64,000 bases of DNA from Sisyra terminalis (Eukaryota > Arthropoda > Insecta > Neuroptera > Sisyridae): positions 24,157,001-24,221,000 of the forward strand of contig OY292275.1 of NCBI GenBank assembly GCA_958496175.1, read 5' to 3'. Under the pieces are notes generated by a model, which saw only the letters and a program-made list of their open reading frames with translations, did not search any database and was not told the origin of the DNA. The position numbers were made by a program, and so were the translations under genes. This document shows, piece by piece, positions 1 to 11,715 of the stretch; position 1 is the first letter of the stretch; the number at the start of each line of letters is the position of its first letter.

Positions 1-1551
1 TCTGTTCCGTTGAGCTCTTCTTCTTCCAAAGATTCTTCTCGCATACTCAATATCCGTTGAGAACTACTTTGATCGGGCGATATCAGTCTTTTAAATCGAA
101 AAAAATTGCATATGGTTTGCTTTAAATTTAACGAAAATGTTTTAGCAGGTGATTTCTTTTCTTTGCTGTTATATTTTGTTTCGGGTTCTAGTGCATATCG
201 CTTATTTTCTGATGACGAGTCTTTCACTTTTTTATTTTTTAAGTTTAACATAAAAGAACTCTTTTTGTGCTTTCTGTGATATTTTGCGCCGGCATTTTCG
301 TAGTCCATTGATGTGGATGCAGAAGTGGAGTTGACCAGACGCATTGAGTCGGGGCGGAGCGATTCAGTTTTGTGTTTGTATTCAGAAGAATCACTGGAGC
401 TGGAGTACAATGTTTGCAAATATTGCCTTACTTCTTGTAATGTCATGTGAATTGGTTCGGTTTCAGGTGGTTGTGAGACACGGCTGCCTGGAACGCTGTG
501 CCTTTTTCCATCAGTGCCATTGCAAACGTCTGATAAAAGGGCTTGTGATTTAATAACGTGAGAAACAGCCCGAGGTTTTCCCACAAGTTGTCTGGCCTGA
601 GCTACGTGCCAGGCTAATTCAGCTTGGGAGCCAGCTGAAACGTGTCTTCGACGTTTTTTTGGATATCGCAATTGTTTGCTTTTTCTAGGTGGAATTCTTG
701 GGCGAATCATATCAACGGGAACCGCGTAAATATCACTATCGAACGGTACGTTATAAATATCATTTATTTTACTAGAAATAAGAACATCGTGCGAAACAGC
801 CTGCGTTATAAAATTAGAATCATCTACTTTATTGCTCGTTGATATATTTAACGAATTATGGGAGTTCGAAAGTCTGGATGAGGATAAAGAATTTCTTGAA
901 GTTGGGCGATTAGCAACATGACAAGGACTGTAAGTTAAAAGTTCTGGTGTCCAACGTAAACGAGTTCCAGATACATTAGAATGATAACGATTATCATAAG
1001 GTTTCAATGTTGATGTAGTTGCATGACTCTCTTGTGAACATTGTATGGACCATATCATTTTACAACAAACATTTAAAGCATCGTCAATGATTACATTCAT
1101 TAAATGAGTAGCTAATTTATCGATCCACACAGGTGTAGTTGAAGACGGTTTATAAATGGGCGGTTCATCTTGAAATTCGGGGGGAGGTTCAATAGATAAT
1201 ATTTGTTTTGTGTCCGATATATCACACCAATTTCCAGGACCTTTTTTCAACGTATTGAAATGAACACCGGACATACCATCTGACATGGCATCCAAAGAAT
1301 CTGCCTGCGACAATGATTTATCTTCACCATCGCTTCCGGGCAACTACAAAAAAAAAAAGCATTTTTCATATAAAATTGCAGACAAAAATGTTGCAGTAAC
1401 ATCATACTTCGATATTGTATTTACAATATCCACTTCGACTTTCACTATTCACACTTCCACTGGAAATTGAACCACTTGTCAATAGCAAACCACTGTCTTC
1501 GCTCAAAAGAAAAGCCTCTGACCATGTCGAACATGAAGGAGGCGATTCCAT
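1..1551 (-). CDS. Unrecognised protein, 5' part only (continues past left edge)
   Basis: Two exons can be read on the minus strand: 1551-1408, starting MESPPSCSTWSEAF, and 1343-1, joined across a 64-base intron (donor GTATGA, acceptor after a long T tract ending GTAG). The frame then stays open for about 450 residues to the window edge without a stop, which is hard to explain by chance in such A+T-rich DNA. The protein is hydrophilic and rich in Ser and basic residues, as in a disordered regulatory protein. Landmarks are a helical segment WIDKLATHLMNVIIDDALNV, a proline-rich basic stretch PRIPPRKSKQLRYPKKRRRH followed by AELAWHVAQARQLVGKPRA, and a Ser/Lys-rich tail. No signal peptide or membrane segment is visible. 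I do not recognise the family, so no function is assigned. The start Met is the first of the open frame but an upstream exon cannot be excluded. Confidence 0.6.
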
Positions 1552-3099
1552 TATTTGTAAATGTGGTTCATAATATCCACGAAATTTAAATATTTTATTG
1601 CAAACTGATTATCACCTCCATATTAATAAGAAATATATTCAATAAAAGTGTAATTAATTATTTAAAAACTAATATCTTTGTCCACATTTTTTCGTTTGAC
1701 GTTTCGTAACAAGCGGTTTTGTAACATTATATAAAATGTTTTCTAATTTAATTTTACAAACCAATGGATGGAAACTATTTAACTATCGATTAGCTTTTGA
1801 CAAAAATTTAAACATTTACAAGTTTTTACTGAAAATACACTTTCTCGAAATGAATTATTAGCAACCTTTTAATAACTTTTATAACTGTATTTCCCTGAAC
1901 TCATTTTAACACTTTTAGCAATTTATAGAATTGTAATAACTCTAGTGAATATATCATAGACTTATAGTCGTTATAACACGTCATGCTTCCAATAATTCAA
2001 AAATTCGAATAATTCGTTGCAACCGTTGCAACGATTAAAAAGGACATTTATAATTAAAGGGTTTAAAGTACCTCTGTCAAGTTAGCACCCGACTATTACA
2101 AATTAAATTTTTAAATATATTTTTAGATTGACTTGTTTGTACTTCATTGTACCGAAAAAATGTTCGTTTGTACCTCGACCGAAAAAAAGTTAATTAATTT
2201 TGAATAATTGATAGGCCCTATTGTTAGATTTTTCAAAAATTTAACGACTATAGATGAGCGTTGACCCGCAGATTAATGTATTGAAAAAATTTTGTTTCTA
2301 ACTTAAACTCAAAAAAAGTTATGAGCGATTTTGTAAATGCATTTACTTCATTGTTGAATTTTATAACGGCTGTTTTTTTCTTTTAACTAAATTACAAACA
2401 AAATTAATTACAGTGCAATTTGGGTATTAGTCCTTAAAGAAATATACCAAAATAATTTTCGTTCTTACTTAATCTGAACAATAGTAATAACGGTTTTTGT
2501 AAATGAAGTCACAATTTAAATCATATAAGAAACATTGAAAACAATCTGTTCGTTTTGCAATATTTTTTATTTATATCTGGAATAAATTTTTGACTTAATA
2601 TTAGATTATAATTAATATTATAATTTTAATTTATAATATTTAAATATTATAATTTATAATTAATATTATTTTAAAGATTATCTTTTATGTTTACTTTAAA
2701 CTTTTATAAACCGAAGAATGACTAGCTGAACCAATACTTTAATAAAATTTGAAATTTAGGTAAAATCCATTGTTTCACACACCATGTATAACATACTATT
2801 ACCCAGTTAAAAAACGATGAGGCTGTTGAAGCTGTTTTTTAGATACTTTTAACAATTGGTAGAAAAAAGCAATAATAAAACGAATAAGCTTATATGTGAC
2901 AGAAAAGAAGAAATATGACCAGCTCAATATATAATTATATATATTTTTAAGCAAATTTCTCATATTCATTTTACTCTTATAAGAAATAAACGAAATAAAT
3001 GCATATACATACATGTTTATCTAAAATCATTTATCAGTATAATCGCCAGTATTTACTTATAGATATACAATTTTACACTTCTTATCTACGTTTAGGTAA
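1552..3099. other. Intergenic, no gene seen
   Basis: This A+T-rich spacer lies between the divergent unrecognised gene on the left and the COX8-like gene. It includes a simple TTATAATATT-type low-complexity patch near 2600-2660. A minus-strand 71-codon frame at 2799-3014 is rich in aromatic and basic residues but has no recognisable family or splice context. I see nothing else in it. Confidence 0.5.
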
Positions 3100-3181
3100 T
3101 CAAATTACCATTATAAAAGATAAAATTTAGCACGAGAAAAATTTTACTTTGCTTTGGCTTTGCGAATTTTTCTAGTAAAAG

Positions 3182-3241
3182 GTATGTTTTTTTCTTAATT
3201 AATTTGCCCTTTCATTAGTGATAAACTTGAATATTTTTTAG
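3182..3241 (+). other. Putative 5' UTR intron of the COX8-like gene
   Basis: A consensus donor (AAAAG|GTATGT) and a T-rich acceptor (ATTTTTTAG) enclose 60 bases, ending exactly at the base before the ATG. The length matches the other short introns in this window. This is inferred from splice signals only. Confidence 0.5.
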
Positions 3242-3451
3242 ATGTTGTCTCCAAGATGCTTACAACGAATAGTTAGGATGAATGTTCAACATTCAGCTCC
3301 TATTTCTGTCGTATCTGGTCCGGCTACCGTCAAAGTCAGTAAACTTGAAATTTTCTCTTTGGGAGCTCTTTGGGTCACCCTAGCAAATGTATATCCTTAT
3401 TATATTCTGACGAATATAAAAAATTATAAAAAAAATCAACCACGTGATTGA
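3242..3451 (+). CDS. COX8: Probable cytochrome c oxidase subunit 8 (nuclear-encoded)
   Basis: This 69-residue protein has the layout of COX8, a one-helix accessory subunit of mitochondrial complex IV. A basic, acid-free N-terminus (MLSPRCLQRIVRMNVQ) suits a mitochondrial presequence. It is followed by the SGP-x-x-VKVS-x-x-E block, a single hydrophobic segment near residues 38-54, and a matrix/intermembrane tail ILTNIKNYKK. Small size and the SGP/KVS/NIKxY pattern match insect COX8 as I know it, but the family is short and divergent, so the call is moderate. The ATG directly follows a TTTTTTAG acceptor: a 60-base intron (3182-3241) seems to separate a 5' UTR exon from the coding exon. An AATAAA lies 27 bases past the stop. 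Confidence 0.6.
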   Translation: MLSPRCLQRIVRMNVQHSAPISVVSGPATVKVSKLEIFSLGALWVTLANVYPYYILTNIKNYKKNQPRD

Positions 3452-3477
3452 AAATTACATAATGTAGTATGAACTTA

Positions 3478-3483
3478 AATAAA
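3478..3483 (+). terminator. Poly(A) signal AATAAA of the COX8-like gene
   Basis: The canonical hexamer lies 27 bases after the stop codon of the small + strand gene and is consistent with a compact transcript. Confidence 0.6.
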
Positions 3484-4258
3484 AAATTGAATTAAATTTT
3501 TAATATTGTTTTTATTTACTTTGAAGGTAAATGTATAGTTTACAATAAGGTACTTTTTGTAATTCCAATATACTATTCATATAAGATTTTGTGCATTTTT
3601 TTACGTTTAATGGAAATTGCTGAGGTAATTATTATAATCAGTTCATATTTTTTTATTAACAACTTAATAAAATGCAACTATAAGTGAATAATGATTTTAT
3701 AAGAAATAATAACTAAATTTGTATTTTGATTTTTAATTTCATAATATTTTAAATCTAATTAAATATACCAACGTATACATCGCTTTTGATAATTACACAT
3801 TTTTCTTTTGTAACAATCACATAATTTAAGAAAAGCATTTATTACATAATTTGTAAAAATGTTTAAAACAGAACTTTCGACTTAAAAATTATATAACCAA
3901 ATTATTGGTTTAGTATTGAATAAAACATTCATTTTTTTAAGGATGTACTCTACTTTTGGTTCATAATTTTATCTATATAAATTATTTCATAAGAATTTTT
4001 TACAATCAATTTATCTTATTTTCTATGAATAGTACAAATATTATATATGTAAGTAAATTAGAAATAAGTAGAAATTTTATTACATAAAAAAGATAATTAA
4101 AAAACTCAATAATTTCAAAATAGATATGATAAAACTTTGTCGATTTAATTAGTCAAAAATTTTAATATCTTTTAACAGAAAAAAAATCTAAATACAATAT
4201 TTTTTACAAAAGATTAAGTTTTGTTAACCGTAAACTTGCTTTGAGACTTGCCAAAGAT

Positions 4259-4264
4259 TTTATT
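4259..4264 (-). terminator. Poly(A) signal of TCF25
   Basis: TTTATT on the + strand reads AATAAA on the transcript strand, about 52 bases downstream of the TCF25 stop codon. Confidence 0.5.
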
Positions 4265-4315
4265 TTGACAGAACGAATTATAAATATTTATCTTATCTAA
4301 TATTTTTATAATGAA

Positions 4316-7300
4316 TTATTCATCAGCCGTCTCAGTTTCATCATCGTCATCTACATCAGCATCATTTGGAACATCTGGTAAACGAATGGTGCTTAGGAGA
4401 TCTCTCAACGCATCTAATAAAGAAGTGACATTTCTTCGTAAATCAACACCACTTGCACCTTCTTCATTTTCTCCTAATTGGTCAATATTGTCAATTCCAT
4501 CTGTATTTTGTCTGTAATAAAAAATTATTGAGATATTTATTATATAAATTCATTATTTTTTACTCTAGATTAGCAGGACTTCCAGGATCATTAATGTTGA
4601 AATTTGGTAATAATGACTGGAAGAACATATTCATGGCACTAATATTTTGATACGTTCGAGGATTCTTTGGCCTTATATATAAATTAATGGAATCTGAAGG
4701 AGGTAGAGGATCAAAACTTAACAAAGGTCCTTGCATTTCCTGTAAATTGAATATAAATAACATTGGACATATTTTGATAAAACACAGCTAGTTACAGGAG
4801 TTAAAAGAGCGGTGACTTCTTTGAAATCGCATAAAATAATATGTCTTGTTATATTTTTTGGAGTTCCCATATAACGAGTAGCACGACGATTAGCACATTC
4901 TGCAATGAATGGATCGGTTCCTTCATCAACTCGATCAAGAACAAGGAGCACATTTCTCTCCAACCAAAGTACTAAGTCGCTTTCTTTCCAAATGTGATGA
5001 TTACGACAAACGTACAAATTTACTAATTGTAAAAGACCACTTGATTGGCTAAAAATTTAAATTATAATTTTAAAATTGTGTTTTTAAAATTACTATAATC
5101 GTTACCTTTTTTGACTGCTAGATCCAAAAAACGAATGCGAAGCAACTCGAGCATCAGGTTGGATAGAACATTTTTCCAAAAGAGGAAATAAAACTGACGG
5201 GAACATTATTAATGCATCTTGTAGTAATTTATTTGATTTCGATAAATCTCCATTTGAATTTAAGTAATAATGGGCTATAGCGATGGAATAAGCGAAATTC
5301 GGTAATTGCGAAAAGTTCTTCCGTGATTCCCATTCTTCATAAAATTGAATAAGCCATTCATATTCACGAGAGCGTAAAGCGTAAAAATCAATAGCTAAAA
5401 TCACTCCCAATGGATCACCTTCAGGATCCAATGATAATAGAAGTTTGCAAAATTCAAGAGCTGTTCGGTAACAAGCACGATCCCCAACAAACAACAGATG
5501 TTTGAACAATGTTATAAAAAAAGCTCTGAAACAATTTTGTTTTTGATCATAAATTGGTTAATTTAAATTATTATCCTAAATTTAAATAATGAACCATTTT
5601 CAAGAAATTTGTTCAGCTATTTTTTAAGTATATTTTTAACTGATTTTGTGTACATATTGTGGCACATATTTTAAATCAGGGGTTTTCAATAAGGACGTAA
5701 TCCCTATACAAATGGATTGAAGAGCATTAAGAAAGGACCGAGTGGTGTATTTTCTAATTTTTTAAGTTGGAAAATGGAATAATTATGAGATGCGGCATTT
5801 ATTTATTTTTCTCGTAATGAGAGAGGTAGTAAAAAAAATTGGTGACCTGATTCTAAAAATCAACTTCGATTTAAATATTTATTTCTTTATTATTTATATA
5901 AAGAACGAATTAAAGTGCATTAAAAAACCAATAGACAAATGGGTGTCCACTTTTCTTGAGAATCACTGAGCCGATATTAATAAATTCTAGTAAATTTGGT
6001 GCACTTTATCATAAATTCGTAATGGCATTGCACTATCGAAAAAGATCGGAAGTTTTCAAAACTGTGTGTGTCGATTAAGAAATAATACAATTTTTCGGCT
6101 GTATTTCTTCTTCCTTTGCACAAAACTACGATTCATCCGGCATCACGATTTAACAACGGATTCTTATAGATCTCGATGAAATAAAACGAAAATAAAGAAT
6201 AAATTTTTCGATATCTCGCATAGTTTATAATAAATCGATACTTAAAAATTGAAAACTTATTATTTTCTCAAGATTTTTTATAAAAAAGAGAGAATGTTTA
6301 CAACCATAGTTCCCCCATTTTTTTTTTGTGCTATAAAATTATAAACAAGGGGTCCAGGGGTGAAATCCCGATAAAAATTGGGGGGCGTCGCCTATATCTG
6401 GTAATATTGCATTTTCGATTTTTTTTAAGTTTAATTCGCGAGTAAGTCAGGTCATAATTAAATAAACATCATAAGTTTTTTTTTGGGGACTTTGTTCCCC
6501 AGCCCCCACCGGGGTTTTGTCCTTGATATATTATAAACTATGCGAGATATCGAAAAAAAAATTCTTTATTTTCGTTTTATTTCGTCAAGATCTATAAGAA
6601 TCCGTCGTTAAATCGTGGCGCCTGAAGAATCGTAGTATCCTCTTTCTTTGGGCTGGTTCAATGGGTATTAATGTTGAAACCGATCTAAATTTTTGTGGAT
6701 TTCTGTCTATGAGAGCCTCAGTCATGAATTACCACAAGCGTTAGTAAAAATGGATCGTATACTTTTTAAGAAAGTGGACAGTCATAAAAAAGTTTTTTAT
6801 ACAAAATACTTTTTTATCGTTTTTATAATTAGTATTAAAACTTTTTATATTTTCAAATTTCTCAAACAAATGTTATAGGGTTATTTTGAGATTGTAAGAA
6901 ATTTAAAGCAATTCAAAAAATCAAAAAAAGAAAGATTGAAATAGTACCTAAAGACAGCTTTCATCCTCCGTAGGATGGGACTTTTTTATAATCAAATAAA
7001 ATTATCTTTATAAAGTGCAACGTCGTGTTGTGACGTAGTAACTTTAATTTTTTTCGTATAGAATTTTGTCGTCATTAACAGTTTGTAAATGTTAGTATAA
7101 TACATGCGGATTAAATATATAAATGTTCAAATAAATTTTGCCAAATTAAACAATGAAAATCGTGTTGATCTTTTAATAGATTTTTATATATATATATATA
7201 GATTTAAATAGGTTTTTTTGCCATAAAAACACATTATGATGACAGTGACAACAATTCCATTAAGTAGAGAACTCTTAAATAAATAATACCGATATACGAA

Positions 7301-8528
7301 GGCAGTAAAAACTGTTATTTCATTTTTTTTCTTATGAAAATCAATATTAATTGTAGCGATTATGATATTTGATTTCAGAAATTGTGAAAAATTGAAGTGA
7401 ACACAATTGTGTTACTCTATTGTAATAGTCATTACTTTAATTTATTTACCTATTTTCTTGTCGTCGATAATCCAAATAGCAACCAGTAGTCAAATTAAAT
7501 AAAGGATGAAATGAGCACTCAAGACAATAAAGTGCTCGTTCTATCAAGTCTGCAGCCATAGCCAAATCTTCACCCATTTTATACAAATCAGATAGTTGTA
7601 TTAAAGCATCAACATGATAAGGATGATTGTTGATTATTGATACAATATTATCGGGATTTAAGCTTTCAACAGCTTCAAAAAATTTCATTTGAACTAATTG
7701 ATAATTCATGCTGTGTTCAAAAGCGAATGTGAGCACACCAGAGTTATTTTTGACAAGTTGCATTGATAAACCTGGCTTGCCGACTTGGGGCCAATTTTCT
7801 TTAGGTGATACCAACCATGTTGACTTTACATGGCCTTTACGTCGATTTTTCCGTTTACTATAAAATTATATAACTTATAAAACAATTCTTTAAATAATTG
7901 TAAAACAGACATATACTTTTGTTCAGATTGAAAAACTTTTGAACCGAATATACGTTTCAGTTCATTGTTAGGATTCAAGTTCCGATGCTGAACATTTAGA
8001 ATTGCTTTTTTCACTGCAGCTCCTTTTTCTGTTGGAGGTGTTTTCATTTTTGCATCACTTTCTCCTAAGATTTTATTGACTTCCCGTAAAGACCTTTCAA
8101 TTTCGTCACCCTAATTGAACAATAATTTAGATTAAAAAATAACAAAAACTTGTTTTAATAATTTACATCCGCATTATCTTCACTACTCCGACGAAGATTC
8201 ATTGATTTTCCTGATTTCTTTTTCTTTTTTTTCTTTTTACGTTTTTGAAATTCCCCAGCTTCTCCGTCGTGTGCAGCATTAGCTGCTTCAGTTTCATTAT
8301 CATCTTCTTTAACTTCACTTTCAGAATGAGATTGTTGATTTAACTAAAATTATTCAGTTTATTTTTCGTAGCGGAAATTGCGTAATTTTTTACCAAATCA
8401 TATCGATTAATATTCAATTGCTTTCGTCTTGCTCCACCTGAAATCGGCAAATCAGTATCTGGATCTGATATTATTTCTTCTGTTAACTCTTTCTCTCCTT
8501 GTAATTTTCTCAGTACCCTCGATGACAT
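4316..8528 (-). CDS. TCF25: TCF25 / Nulp1 (ribosome quality-control factor)
   Basis: Eight exons join in frame to a 652-residue protein, close to the roughly 676 of human TCF25: 8528-8394, 8343-8167, 8110-7917, 7857-7450, 5525-5106, 5048-4796, 4739-4564 and 4511-4316. The start MSSRVLRKLQGEKE matches the family N-terminus. An acidic stretch and a Lys-rich run (about residues 86-94) follow. Then come the conserved core, with HRNLNPNNELKRIFG, KPGLSMQL, HPYHVDALIQLSD and LDYRRQENR, and a helical-repeat section with YRTALEFCKLLLSLDP and LPNFAYSIAIAHYYL. Near the C-terminus are SFDPLPPSDSINLYIRP and an acidic tail. TCF25 (yeast Rqc1) works with Listerin and NEMF in the ribosome-associated quality-control complex. 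Older literature describes it as a transcriptional regulator. Introns are 50-59 bases except intron 4 (1.9 kb), which carries a foldback element. A minus-strand AATAAA lies about 52 bases past the stop. Confidence 0.95.
6125..6636. mobile_element. Foldback MITE, family 1, copy A
   Basis: This element of about 512 bp lies inside TCF25 intron 4, with long imperfect inverted termini. The left arm begins ACTACGATTCATCCGGC and continues GGATTCTTATAGATCTCGA and TTTTTCGATATCTCGC. The right arm is its reverse complement, ending GAATCGTAGT. The arms span over 110 bases each. The interior holds a G/C-rich GGGGTCCAGGGG segment and a TATCTGG-TAATATTGCATTTTC motif shared with the second family. There is no coding capacity, so it is non-autonomous. 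I could not define a clean target-site duplication. Confidence 0.75.
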
Positions 8529-10540
8529 ATTCAACGACTAATGATTGATTAGTTATCAATTCAATTATATCATTTTGTATTAATGCTCTGGACTTAATTG
8601 AACTTCATTTTTTCTTGATCAATTACAAAATATCATTTACTATATTAACATTTATCTATGTTTTTATTCACACTTGACACATGAATTTTGTGAATTCGAT
8701 GAATTTATCAAAGTTCAACATGAAATATGTCACGTTTGATGACGTAAGTATTCAGTGAAATTCGTTCAGTTCGTTACATTTTCCAAGCCATCTGTCACCA
8801 TTTAATAGAATCAATAAATATTTGCGGGAAAGTTTAAAACCAATAGGTCGAAGCAGGGCCTCGGCACTCTTATGGGAGACCCAAAAATCACCAAACAGCA
8901 GATGAGAGGTAGCCTTATGTAAATGTCCATATGTTAAAAGAGATAGATTTCCACAACAGGTCTTTCATTTTTTCCTATAATACGATTGGCGCACCTGGGG
9001 TCATGGACGAAGAACGGTTTTTTATTAGTTCTAAGGGTTCTAAACGTTCCTTACTGTTCGCGACACAATCACCACAGGACGTACAACGACTGCGTTTATG
9101 TTCTGCTTTTAATTGATAGATGGTGTTAACAAGCACAGACAAGACAGACAATGTAATTTTGGGGTGTTTCAAGGCCAACTATTCTTTCCTTTGTAAGTGG
9201 TGAAGTGGGGATAGCTTAGTGAGGAGAATTGTCTCCCTGTTATCGTTGTTGACATTGCAAATGAATTTAAAACTAGCATACTCAAATATTAAGATTTTTA
9301 AAAATATTTCACTTCTTCAACGATGAAAAATTTATATTTTTGTAATTGGAAAAAATACTTGTGGACCTTTTTTCATTTTCCTAACGATTATTATTCTAAC
9401 TTGGTAAAAAAAAAAATTTTCCGCGTCATTAAATTTTAAATTTATTTCATATAATTCATTTATAGGATATCGGTTATTTTAAAAATACAATATTTACATG
9501 TCAGATGTTAGCCGACAACTGGCGATTGGAAATTTAAACGATCTTTAACATTAAAAAAATATATTTTTTTTAGAATTTAAAAATTTACTCTTACGTATTT
9601 CTTCATTTTCTTACACTATTTTTTTAGTATAATAATGATAATTACCCTAGACACAAATTTAAAAAGTCTTTTCCACCTAAAAGTCATAACAGTATTTTTC
9701 ATTAGAAAATAACAAACAACCGCAATTCGATTATAACTTTATTAAGCTATAAATACCTGTTGATTCGTTTTTTATGTATTATAAATTTTATAAAAAGGTT
9801 CATACAAGTACATTGCAAAGATTTAAGCTTTGTATCTATTGATTTATTTCTCAAGCAAAAAAATTATCTCTCTTGAGTGGTTCATTTTTTATAACAATTA
9901 ACATTTTATTCGAAGGACCATATTTTATTATCGTGACAAAATATAAGGTTTGCGTTATTGACAATGGGGGTCCATTTATACTTGTGGGTGCATTAGGTTT
10001 TTGTTTATAGCGAAATTTGGTACTATAACCAAAGGGTTACGATCGCCGCAATTATGATTAATAATTTCTTATTTATTTTATTTTCAATAATGTTAACAAT
10101 GCCAATAACTTCGTTACTATTTGTTCTCCATTATACAATTCATAGCCACTATTCCAAATTAAATTTTCAATTTCATGGCCACCTTCAATTTGAACCAAGT
10201 TTCTTTAACATCGATAATATTTTATATGTGACTCATTGTTCTATAGCATTGCTTATGAACGTTTTTTGCTCCAAAAATAAATCTTTTTCTTCAACGCTTT
10301 TACGATACTTATTAAAACATCGACTTTACTCACATACTCTTTCTTAAAATTCATATCTAATTGTTTTTTTTATTTATTTTCATTTCAGTATCGCACCTAT
10401 GTCTGCAGAATGACGTAACTCAAAAAAAAAATATTTTCAGCCAAAAATGATTTTTGATCACAAATTTTTCATATCTACTTTCACTACGAAATATTTTTTT
10501 TGGAAAACAATAGTATTTCACTATTAAGGATATATACAAG
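8529..10540. other. Intergenic, upstream of TCF25
   Basis: The first few hundred bases should hold the TCF25 promoter, but no core motif is obvious. A G/C-richer patch at about 8850-9240 looks unlike its surroundings and may be transposon-derived. It contains minus-strand frame 8975-9178 with a CTSCGDC cysteine cluster, which I do not recognise. The rest is A+T-rich with no supported feature. Confidence 0.4.
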
Positions 10541-10544
10541 TGTG

Positions 10545-10980
10545 CATTAAGAGAAGTAATGAAGGCAGAAGTTTATTTTGGCTTCAGGAGTAATGAGTAA
10601 GGAGGTAGGTAGCCTATTATAGGCTGAAAAAAAGCTTCGGGGTCGAAGTGGAAGTGAAGATGTGACGCCGCACAAGGATAGATTTAAGTGGGGTACGGGG
10701 GCATGTGTCCCCCAGGGTATATTTGTGTATTGGGGAGATTCCGTCACAGTACTTAGAAGCAAATGAAATCATTAAAGTTGTGAAAATATATGAATAAAAT
10801 AACAGAAAGAACATTAGTGAAACTCTTAGTCTATTTCTGGCCGGAATTGCGAATTTTTTTTCGTTACATCCCTTTGTAAACATATATGATTAGAACCCTA
10901 CATGAAAGATGATATCGTGCCCCCCCCCAGAAAAAATAAATCCCGAATCTGCCCTGGACGCCACAAGTACCAATGTTTGA
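10545..10980. mobile_element. Probable transposon-derived patch
   Basis: The patch is markedly richer in G and C than its flanks, with runs such as GGGGGCATGTGTCCCCCAGG and CGTGCCCCCCCCCAG. It has no protein signature and no defined ends. Composition and the C-run followed by A-rich sequence suggest repeat debris, but the class is unknown. Confidence 0.3.
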
Positions 10981-11645
10981 AAAGTGCAGCCATGTTTTGC
11001 TTTTTATTTGTTTAAAATGATCGTAAAAAAAAAGAACAAAAATTATTTGTAGAAAATTACTAAAAGCCTTTAGCCTTTAGATAGCAAAGTTTGGTCATTT
11101 GGAACGTAGGAAAGTAAAACTTAGTCGGAAAATGTTATGAATGTTTGTAAGTTAATTTGTATGTTAAACATTTTTCCGAATATAGACAAGTTGTCCGAAG
11201 AGAAAAGTAATAATTATTTTGAAACATTACTAAACTTCTGCACTTAAAAATATAAAATAAGAAGAAAACGTTTATGTACTCCACACGAGAAGGAAGTGAA
11301 ACCTTCAAAAATGTGAACTTGAACAAAATTAGAGGAATGTAAAATTTAAAGAGTAGGACAGTTGTAGGATTGAGTTATGATTACATAGGTACAAAGTATG
11401 AAAAAAAAATATAAAATAAACACATATATGAAATATATTTTTCCAGGCATGGAGTTTGTATTTTCCATAAATGATACGAAAGGTTTATGCCGACTGAAGT
11501 AAGGAAAAAATACTTAACTTTCGTTTTGAAGAATATATATTTTGGGAATATAAAACGTAAATTAGATACTAGTTTTGATATTTTTGTTGATACCGTACGA
11601 CTGTTGTAGATTGTTAAAATACATATGGTGTCCAGAAATAAAACC

Positions 11646-11715
11646 AGACTTACTGGGGGCCAAGTGGTGTAAGTAAGCTTTCCCAAACTGGGTTCGAATC
11701 TCGTATGGAACAAAT
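11646..11715 (+). repeat. tRNA-like (SINE-head-like) sequence
   Basis: A box-A-like GGCCAAGTGGTGTAAG and a box-B-like GGGTTCGAATCTC are spaced about as in a tRNA gene. The stems do not fold well and no clean acceptor stem is visible, so this is more likely a degenerate tRNA-derived SINE head than a working tRNA. Confidence 0.3.

Noticed and set aside
2799..3014. 71-codon minus-strand frame with a hydrophobic helix, possible micropeptide
   Set aside because: Composition is Phe/Tyr/Lys-rich, as expected by chance in A+T-rich DNA. There is no recognised family and no splice or poly(A) context.
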